A DNA stretch of 64,000 nt from assembly GCF_037893015.1 (NCBI RefSeq), contig NC_133660.1, positions 286,537,078-286,601,077 on the forward strand, written 5' to 3'. Below the pieces are notes generated by a model. It was not told the origin of the DNA. It ran no database searches and saw nothing but the letters and a program-made list of their open reading frames with translations. The translations under genes were made by a program, and so were the position numbers. Shown in pieces: positions 60,101-64,000 of the stretch. The DNA is from Macrotis lagotis (Eukaryota; Chordata; Mammalia; Peramelemorphia; Peramelidae). Numbering within the stretch: the first letter of the stretch is position 1; every line of letters starts with the position of its first letter.

Positions 60101-62585
60101 TCCTAGTAGAGGGTGATGGGAATGAAGAGAGATCTATCCAGAACATTCTAGAAAAATCTGAGGAGGCAGAGGATGCTTTCATCTGGGAGAAACCAGGTGA
60201 GCAGCACCTGAGCTGGGTCTTGAAGAGAAGGCTTCTGAGAATAGATGAGGAAGGACTGCATACTTGGCAGGGGGCAAAGCCTGTGCAAATACTTGGAAGC
60301 TAGAAAATCTCCTATAAAGGAAAATGAGGTGGCATTGAACCTGTTTTGGGCTGAAATGACTTACTTTGAGGTGACCAATCACGAATTTGTGGACAAAGTG
60401 GTTCCATGAGGATTTCTTGTAAACTGAGAGGTGGCCATAGTCATGTTGGAGCCATCCAGCCTGGGCCTAAGTGGGTCAGAAAAAGATACTTAGTGAGCCC
60501 CCAGACTACATCTGTGAGACCCAGCCCACATGAACCAAAGGGGAGTCCAAAATGAAGAAGGGTGTGGGTACACCCTGGCAGTGACAGGATGCAGAAGGAA
60601 AGACCAAAGGATTAAGAGCCCAGGAATTCCACTTTGTCTCAAACTCAACATGTATCCTGGGGTGAACACTTCCCCTTTCTCTGCTCATCTGTAAAATGAA
60701 GGAAGGTTCCTCCCAGCCCAGACACTCTATTTCTATGTTCTAAGCTCTCTCCCCTAGGGTCTCTCCTATTGCTGACATTCCATGTTCTAAAGTTCCTGCT
60801 AGCTCTGACATTTTATGTTCTATGTTTGAAATTCCCTCCCCAAGGGTCCCCTCCCCCCAGGTTAGACAGTCTGTTATATATTCCCAGTTCTTTCCTCTAG
60901 GATCTCCCCCAGCTTCAACAATCTAAATTCTAAGATCTCTCCTCTTGGGTCCTTCCCTCTTCTGACATTCTATCTTCTGAGTCCCCCATTTCTCACCTGA
61001 GAGGTTGCTAGGATGAAGGCTGTCAAGATGGTCGAGATCCAGCCAGTGCCAAAGTAGAAAACAGTGAACCAGGCAATGCTCTCCATGACGATGATGTGGG
61101 CCAGGAGCAGGAGGAAGAACAGGTGGTTGGTCTCAAAGAGCTTCATGTCCTCTGCAGTCTTCCTCAAGGCTCGGAAGTCTTCTGTAATCTGGGGCTGAGA
61201 GGCCAGAGCCAAGGAAGGGTATCAGCCACCTGGTAATCCCACACGACAAGGGAACCTGACTGACCCCAAGCAACTCACTGCTCCCAATCAAAGGAATAAG
61301 CTTTCATATGTTGAAAGGGATAATCTGAGTGTCAATCTCTAGGCCATCAGTAGATAGCCTCATCAGGGAGAGAAAAGCACTAGACATTCTGTAAGCCATG
61401 TCCGGGATATAGGTATAATAAAATAATTTTGTAAACCACCAAGTTATCAGCAGATTGGTAGTGTTTGTCTCCTCTTCATCTGAGTTTATGCTATAATTTC
61501 TTTCTCCTTTTAACTATCACTGTCATTTCTAGAACATGTCAATTAATAAGAGCAGAAGGGGGCATACTTGTTTTACTCCTCTGCTTAGTGGGAAAGCTTC
61601 TAGTGTTCTCCATGTATATGCTGCTAGCTTTCGGCTTTAGACAAATACTTGTTCATGGTATTAAAGAGGTTCCTCTATCCCAATGCTTTATAAGGTTTTA
61701 GCAAAATGATTATTCTGCCTCGTCCAAGGCTTTTTATTTTCCATCTCTTGAGATAATCATATGGTTTGGGATGTTTTTATTTTAAAAATAAGTAATAATG
61801 CAATTTCTTCCTTTATTGTGAACCATCCTTGTAAGCCTGGAAGACATGTAAAACGGATAATTAACAACAGAAGGTAAGAAAGCTAGTGTAACTAGACAAG
61901 AGTTTGTATGCAAAAAGATATAGAGATTTTAGTGGATTCCAAGCTCAATGTGATCACTGAGTGAGCTGAGCAAGGGGATGGAGAAAAACCTGTTGCTTCA
62001 CCGGTGTAGGCAACAACTAGCGAGGAGTGTTGTACAACTTAATTTTAGAAAGTTACTTTGGTCATGGAAGCAGTTGAGGGATCAGCCAAGGATCACATCA
62101 CTATCTTTTTTCTTTTTTTCTTTTCTCTTCTCCTCTCTGTCTGTCTGTCTGTCTGTCTCTCTCTCCCCCTACTTAAAATACTCAAATTCGGTTTTTTTTA
62201 CTAGATTTCTAAGGAAGGCTTGCAAGGATGGCTATGTCCATAAATGAGTGATAGGAGGAAAAAGAGAAGGGCTTCTAAAAGGAAGGTGAGGTACTGCATC
62301 CAAAATCATTTCTATGAAACAGGAATCCTCTTCATTGTCCTCGATACCTATGGAAAACCTCAAGAATGTGAGGTCCTAGAGGATAGGCACAAGTCTGTTT
62401 GAATCCTGCCTCAAAAAGGCAGGGCCCTTGGTGGATGCCAGTCCCTGGCCCTCTGAACAGTGCCCCAGACTCACATTCTTGCCCCGGTCTTGGCTGGGTT
62501 CCCCAGGGGCCAGCTCCCCAATCAGCAGGGGCTTCATGAACTTCCTCACAAAATGCAGGTCCTGGTGGAAGGCAAGGAATGCATC
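40823..62585 (-). CDS. FADS2: FADS2, fatty acid desaturase 2 (exons 2-12; exon 1 outside window)
   Basis: In transcription order the exons are 62585-62475, 61194-60997, 60466-60365, 53787-53662, 47804-47744, 46691-46615, 43850-43753, 43171-43075, 42304-42225, 41675-41550 and 40874-40823. All junctions are GT-AG and in frame, giving 375 residues plus stop. His boxes HDYGH, HFQHH and QIEHH are intact. FADS2 is identified by [42 protein letters not shown] and [14 protein letters not shown], all close to human FADS2. FADS2 is the ER acyl-CoA delta-6 desaturase (also delta-8 and delta-4) that starts conversion of linoleic and alpha-linolenic acids. The cytochrome b5 N-terminus (exon 1) and promoter lie to the right of position 64000. 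No breaks are seen in the exons present. Confidence 0.96.
40985..41088. repeat. AT-rich plus (GT)n repeat in FADS2 intron 11
   Basis: tatctatacatataaatata and related AT repeats, with an 18-base unit tried twice, run into about 22 GT units at 41045-41088. Confidence 0.9.
41550..41675 (-). CDS. FADS2: FADS2 exon 11
   Basis: The exon is 126 nt, with acceptor ttccccag and donor gtaagg. It completes QIEHH with a CAT codon and encodes [20 protein letters not shown] and onward through RALLDIV. Confidence 0.95.
41858..41937 (-). repeat. SINE head fragment
   Basis: caagattcaaacccaggcct followed by ctccaagactggttctccgt and tatgccccagctgcc: the 5' part of a reverse SINE in FADS2 intron 10. Confidence 0.55.
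42225..42304 (-). CDS. FADS2: FADS2 exon 10 (start of His box 3)
   Basis: The exon is 80 nt, with acceptor cctgtcag and donor gtgagt. It encodes [20 protein letters not shown] and then NFQIEH; the last His of QIEHH is completed in exon 11. Confidence 0.95.
42656..42780. repeat. (ATT)n-rich low-complexity stretch
   Basis: TTATTA units with CTACCTCATAA repeats, in FADS2 intron 9. Confidence 0.75.
43075..43171 (-). CDS. FADS2: FADS2 exon 9
   Basis: The exon is 97 nt, with acceptor ctccccag and donor gtgagt. It encodes [20 protein letters not shown] and then [13 protein letters not shown]. Confidence 0.95.
43753..43850 (-). CDS. FADS2: FADS2 exon 8
   Basis: The exon is 98 nt, with acceptor ccctag and donor gtagcc. 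It encodes [20 protein letters not shown] and then [12 protein letters not shown], a membrane-spanning region. Confidence 0.94.
43930..44310. repeat. Four degenerate tandem copies of a unit near 100 bp
   Basis: In FADS2 intron 7. Recurrent landmarks: gagacaccacctcaatagag / gagacatcatctccttagag / agacatcatctctttagagg / ggacatcatcttattagc, each followed by 'ctaaacaacc', 'accatggccagcat' and 'cccattttacagatgaag' variants. Confidence 0.8.
44310..46610. other. FADS2: Rest of FADS2 intron 7, little recognised
   Basis: A MIR-like piece is visible near 45640-45790 and another near 46060-46140. Several overlapping open frames on both strands have no recognisable product. Confidence 0.5.
46615..46691 (-). 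CDS. FADS2: FADS2 exon 7
   Basis: The exon is 77 nt, with acceptor cctcatag and donor gtgagt. It encodes [20 protein letters not shown] and then VRKDWV, including the split Ile. Confidence 0.94.
47150..47575. repeat. AT-rich stretch in FADS2 intron 6
   Basis: About 420 bases of ATTA/ATTAT-rich sequence with repeated gattagtgtattatat and aatcattatta-like motifs. It contrasts sharply with the GC-moderate surroundings. Confidence 0.7.
47744..47804 (-). CDS. FADS2: FADS2 exon 6
   Basis: The exon is 61 nt, with acceptor tcctctag and donor gtgagt. It encodes [20 protein letters not shown] plus one base of an Ile codon. Confidence 0.94.
48004..48174 (+). repeat. Young WSINE1-like SINE with A32 tail
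   Basis: Full-length, gcggctaggtggcgtagtgg to aacct followed by 32 A. The flanks aaagagggg before and after fit a target duplication. It is nearly identical to the copy at 54354-54517 apart from tail length. It lies in FADS2 intron 5. Confidence 0.95.
48190..48330 (+). repeat. CR1/L3-type LINE fragment
   Basis: acatttaatgaagataaatg followed by taaagatctacatgtgg resembles a CR1/L3 3' block. It borders the young SINE. Confidence 0.45.
49080..50200. repeat. L2-like remnants and unassigned sequence in FADS2 intron 5
   Basis: 49080-49230 (cctggaatgcttattcttcc) and about 50030-50160 (ttccaagccctgtccatact) resemble L2 3' text. The part between is unassigned, apart from a 9-bp-arm hairpin at 49518-49540. 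Confidence 0.45.
50471..50495. repeat. Poly(G)25 tract
   Basis: 25 consecutive G after gctgttggc, on the + strand in FADS2 intron 5. The true length may be limited by sequencing accuracy. Confidence 0.9.
50810..50975 (+). repeat. L2-like LINE remnant
   Basis: tctggcattcaagatctttc and cctccattcatgccgagtac match L2 3' text. Confidence 0.5.
51010..51445 (+). mobile_element. Solitary LTR of an endogenous retrovirus (gamma/ERV1-like)
   Basis: An LTR-like block with U3, R and U5 features: two related U3 repeats (about 51066-51106 and 51124-51170), a TATA box (gatataaaaac, TATAAAA at 51234-51240), a signal AATAAA at 51385-51390 about 150 bases later, and a T-rich U5 to about 51445. No internal retroviral genes are next to it, so it looks like a solo LTR fossil left by recombination. 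The left edge is uncertain. The family is inferred from layout only. It lies in FADS2 intron 5. Confidence 0.55.
52130..52330. repeat. (GA)n and (GACA/GAGA)n purine repeat
   Basis: Two blocks, 52134-52160 and 52226-52325, separated by less repetitive sequence. Confidence 0.85.
52340..53600. other. FADS2: FADS2 intron 5 next to exon 5
   Basis: MIR-like pieces near 52400-52520 and 53390-53530 (cacagatgagaaaactgaga). An L2-like patch near 52980-53080. Otherwise unremarkable. Confidence 0.45.
53662..53787 (-). CDS. FADS2: FADS2 exon 5 (His box 2)
   Basis: The exon is 126 nt (42 codons). It encodes [20 protein letters not shown] and then [27 protein letters not shown] is the second His box. Acceptor is cctccag and donor gtaaga. 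It stands alone between a 6.6-kb intron 4 and a 5.9-kb intron 5. Confidence 0.96.
54354..54517 (+). repeat. Young WSINE1-like SINE
   Basis: Full-length copy with about A20. The flanks aagctatttgttt at 54341-54353 and 54518-54530 are identical. Same subfamily as 48004-48174. Confidence 0.95.
54598..54755 (-). repeat. WSINE1-like SINE, inverted relative to its neighbour
   Basis: Reverse copy, ending ccactgcaccacctagatac. The flanks tagaccagataattt and tagatcagataattt differ at one base. It lies only 80 bases from the + SINE at 54354-54517. Confidence 0.93.
55480..55690 (+). repeat. L2-like LINE remnant
   Basis: gtcactgctctgctcaagag, cttggctccctatggtgagc and tgcctggaatgctgctcctc are L2 3' hallmarks. 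Confidence 0.6.
55700..55909 (+). repeat. SINE (+) beside a reverse SINE head fragment
   Basis: 55700-55730 is a reverse SINE head (ctatccactgcgccacctag). The + SINE at 55748-55909 is more diverged (tggataga atattgatcc) with flanks aagagatacatttg and aagagatatatttg. Confidence 0.85.
55925..56880 (+). repeat. L1-type LINE fragments (at least two), interrupted by a SINE
   Basis: 55925-56100 resembles an L1 ORF2 segment (ctgcttcaactgaaccaaaa, atcatctcagacaaag). 56255-56600 resembles marsupial L1 3' sequence (gaactgatgcaaagttaaat, cagtaatgacaatattataa). 56620-56800 resembles the ORF2 end (ccccaattgatgaatggtga). 56815-56880 is a 3' UTR-like end. The order implies more than one insertion. The reading frame is lost. 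Confidence 0.68.
56107..56249 (-). repeat. WSINE1-like SINE within L1 pieces
   Basis: Reverse copy: ttttcaaggcaatggggtta to ccactgcaccacctagccac. Confidence 0.9.
56930..57325 (+). repeat. L2-like LINE 3' end
   Basis: gtttcagccaaactggcctg, caaagctgcctcctttaaga and gcaaatgcttattgagaaaa follow the L2 3' order. It lies in FADS2 intron 4. Confidence 0.6.
58700..58835 (+). repeat. SINE, left arm of an inverted pair
   Basis: The SINE runs gggaagctaggtagagaact to attgccatcaaaaaaataaa, followed by flank agagccactgacaagctgg. The same SINE variant and flank occur inverted at 59229-59379. Upstream gagggtcactgaca resembles the downstream flank, fitting a target duplication for this copy. Confidence 0.8.
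58915..58990 (+). repeat. CR1/L3-type LINE fragment
   Basis: cagatttgttcttcttggtc followed by ctagagggcagtaccaggaa matches the block near 28480. Confidence 0.5.
59000..59228 (-). repeat. Long Mar-type SINE
   Basis: ttgttgttgtcattcaggcg, tctgactctttgtgaactca, tggaatggttttgccgtttc, aacagatgagaaaactgaag. It lies inside the inverted SINE pair. Cognate to 13895-14140. Confidence 0.78.
59229..59379 (-). repeat. SINE, right arm of an inverted pair
   Basis: It begins cagcttgtcagtggctcttt, the reverse complement of the flank of the left arm, then a T-rich tail, atggcaaccatggttaaatg, cccaactagtaagtaactga and ctctacctagctgc. Confidence 0.8.
59407..59552 (+). repeat. tRNA-like SINE with 17-bp target duplication
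   Basis: ggggtggctaggtggtgcag to gccaaaaaaaaa. The flanks tccaaagagtcagattt and tccaaagagtcaaattt differ at one base. Confidence 0.92.
60365..60466 (-). CDS. FADS2: FADS2 exon 4 (His box 1)
   Basis: The exon is 102 nt, with acceptor acttag and donor gtaagt. It encodes [20 protein letters not shown] and then [19 protein letters not shown] is the first di-iron ligand box, in the FADS2-type context. Confidence 0.95.
60705..60990 (+). repeat. Minisatellite of the 'gttctaaggtccctcc' family
   Basis: Units include atgttctaagctctctcccc, gacattccatgttctaaagt, gacattttatgttctatg and cccagttctttcctctagga. It ends within about 20 bases of the FADS2 exon 3 donor. Confidence 0.75.
60997..61194 (-). CDS. 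FADS2: FADS2 exon 3
   Basis: The exon is 198 nt, with acceptor gcctctcag and donor gtgaga. It starts [20 protein letters not shown] and holds the hydrophobic stretch [18 protein letters not shown], ending ILATSQ. Human FADS2 begins this exon with SK in place of PQ. Confidence 0.96.
61540..61860 (-). repeat. L1 ORF2 fragment (reverse)
   Basis: gcttctagtgttctccatgt, tagctttcggctttagacaa, tgagataatcatatggtttg and gaaccatccttgtaagcctg are the reverse of a known L1 reverse-transcriptase region. No intact frame. It lies in FADS2 intron 2. Confidence 0.7.
61905..62170 (+). repeat. CR1/L3-type fragment and pyrimidine repeat
   Basis: 61905-61985 (aaaaagatatagagatttta, gattccaagctcaatgtgat) matches CR1/L3. 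62100-62170 is a TTTC/TCTG pyrimidine run. Confidence 0.5.
62475..62585 (-). CDS. FADS2: FADS2 exon 2
   Basis: The exon is 111 nt, phase 0, with acceptor ccacccag and donor gtgagt read on the - strand. It encodes [20 protein letters not shown] and then [17 protein letters not shown]. It is the first FADS2 exon within the window. Confidence 0.95.
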
Positions 62586-64000
62586 CTGGGTGGAGAGAAG
62601 GAAAAAAAAATAACTGGCTGGATCAGAGTCAGACCTGCCTGGCAGGCAGCATCTGGCAACCTTCCACATTGTCTTTTCTGCCTAATCCTTGGAAGATTAG
62701 CAGATTAAGAGCTGGAAAGGTCTTTAGAAATATCGAGTCCACCATTTTTATAAATGAATGAATTGAGGCCTAGAGAGGGGGAGTGATTTGCCCAGCACCG
62801 TACTGCTCATAAATATCAGTCAGGATTGGGATCATAGCTTGAGAACTGGAAGAGACCTCTGAAGTCACCCAAATCCAAATGTCCCCATTTCGTAGATGGG
62901 GAAACTGAGGCACAGAAAAGATCAGCTTTCTAGGCTCATACAGTGAGCAAAGGGAAGAACCAGGATTCTGATTCAGGTCCCCTGAGGCTTCCCACTTGCT
63001 ATGGGTCTCTCTTCCTCTGCCTAATCCTCCAGCCTAGGCTGCTCAGGCCATATTCGGAATTGGGCCCCTCTCCCAGATCCCAGGTCATGGGAGCCAGTAG
63101 ATTGCCAAAAAAGCAATGGGGACATGGTAATAACACACACCACCCCACCCCTCCCCAATAGCCACACACAATTCTGGGACAAGATGGGACTCCAGGAGGC
63201 TCAGGATATTTATCCAAAATCACAGAGTCAGAGGTGTGGAGCTAGATGGAAGGAACCTTGCAAGTCATTGGCCCAAGTCATTTTTGCATTTGAAGAAACT
63301 GAGGTCCAGATTGGGTATGTGGTTTGCCCATACAGAGAGAGGAAGTAGGTTCCTATCCTAGCTCCCCTAGGTACTATCCAGGAGTCTTTGAACTAGTCAT
63401 TAATTTCGCCTCTAGGCCTCAGTTTCCACATGTGCCAAAATGAAGGGGCTCATGACCTTGGGGGGCCCCTCCAGTTCTGGGGCTCTGATCTGAAGTCACT
63501 CCATCTCCCTGGACTGTAAAATAAGAGTTCAACAAGATGAGGACCTTTCTTTCGGAGAAGTAGATTCCTCCAGGAGCAGCCCCCAGGGTCAGGATGGGCC
63601 GATGGCTAGCTGAGGTAGCCCATATCAGGGGATCCCTGTTTAGAAAAGCAGGGGCCAAAGAGAAAACTTAATCTTCTCTTTCAAAGCTGCTTGTTATCTC
63701 CAATCAGATTACAAAATTCCTCAGGGCGAGGACCTGTAAAAAATCTTGTGGCTCCATCTTTGGTTCAAATCTACCGGTACTACCACGCTTAGCTTCTGTT
63801 CTATCAGAGGTGACTCCTCAGCTTCCAGTGGAGGTGGCGAGATGCCCATGATCACAAACAAGTGGGGCTGAACCTGGGTGCCCAGATCTCCCCTCAGTTT
63901 ATACCATCTGGGCCCTCCCCCTTCATATGCCTCTCCTCATTCCTTTGAGGTTAATCTAACAACTGCTGAGGGCTAGAGAATGTTAGGGGTCAAGTGGAGG
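62586..64000 (-). other. FADS2: Start of FADS2 intron 1 (continues beyond the window)
   Basis: MIR-like pieces near 62700-62830, 62860-62960 (cgtagatggggaaactgagg) and 63250-63440. No FADS2 exon 1 or promoter-like CpG island is visible up to 64000. Confidence 0.6.

Noticed and set aside
62586-64000. Possible FADS2 exon 1
   Set aside because: No HPGG-containing cytochrome b5 exon and no CpG-rich promoter is present on the - strand up to 64000, so exon 1 lies outside.
1-64000. tRNA genes suggested by box-B-like gttcaaatcc motifs
   Set aside because: All such motifs seen lie in SINE copies with the same head and A-rich tail; no cloverleaf-competent tRNA was found.
1-64000. Prokaryotic features (CRISPR arrays, operons, ribosome binding sites)
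   Set aside because: Split genes, SINEs and LINEs show vertebrate nuclear DNA. The repeat arrays present are minisatellites and microsatellites.

Overview
This window is vertebrate nuclear DNA from a mammal, most likely a marsupial and possibly an Australian dasyurid-like species. Split genes with GT-AG introns encode proteins close to mammalian front-end fatty acid desaturases. The dominant young repeat is a tRNA-like SINE with an A-rich tail that resembles marsupial WSINE1/Mar families. L1, L2 and CR1/L3-type LINE remnants and many MIR-like pieces are also present. The species call rests on recalled repeat families and is an inference.

Two genes are supported, arranged tail to tail. FADS3 lies on the + strand as a complete 12-exon coding region (7087-33822, 443 codons) behind a CpG-rich promoter. 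FADS2 lies on the - strand with exons 12 to 2 present (40823-62585, 375 sense codons). Its first exon and promoter lie beyond the right edge. The convergent FADS3/FADS2 order matches the human FADS cluster as I know it, where FADS1 would follow further to the right and RAB3IL1 to the left. No coding exon of either neighbour was recognised.

Layout: 1-6340 is intergenic DNA with old SINEs and simple repeats. 6340-7500 is the CpG island, promoter and exon 1 of FADS3. 7294-21610 is the large FADS3 intron 1 with a minisatellite and a nested LINE/SINE cluster. 21611-34300 holds FADS3 exons 2-12 and the 3' UTR. 34300-37570 is the intergenic gap. About 37570-40822 is the probable FADS2 3' UTR or 3' flank. 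40823-62585 holds FADS2 exons 12-2, with introns carrying young SINEs, L1 pieces, a solitary LTR and tandem repeats. 62586-64000 is part of FADS2 intron 1.

Both proteins are ER-membrane desaturases of the cytochrome b5-fusion type. FADS2 is the delta-6 (also delta-8/delta-4) fatty-acyl-CoA desaturase of polyunsaturated fatty acid synthesis. FADS3 is known in placentals as a sphingoid-base delta-14 desaturase. Coding exon sizes match one for one between the paralogs except exon 5 (123 against 126 nt). I found no previously undescribed gene system. The notable material is repeat architecture: an inverted SINE pair sharing 3' flank, a recurrent minisatellite family, very long poly(C)/poly(G) tracts, and a solitary LTR with duplicated U3 elements.
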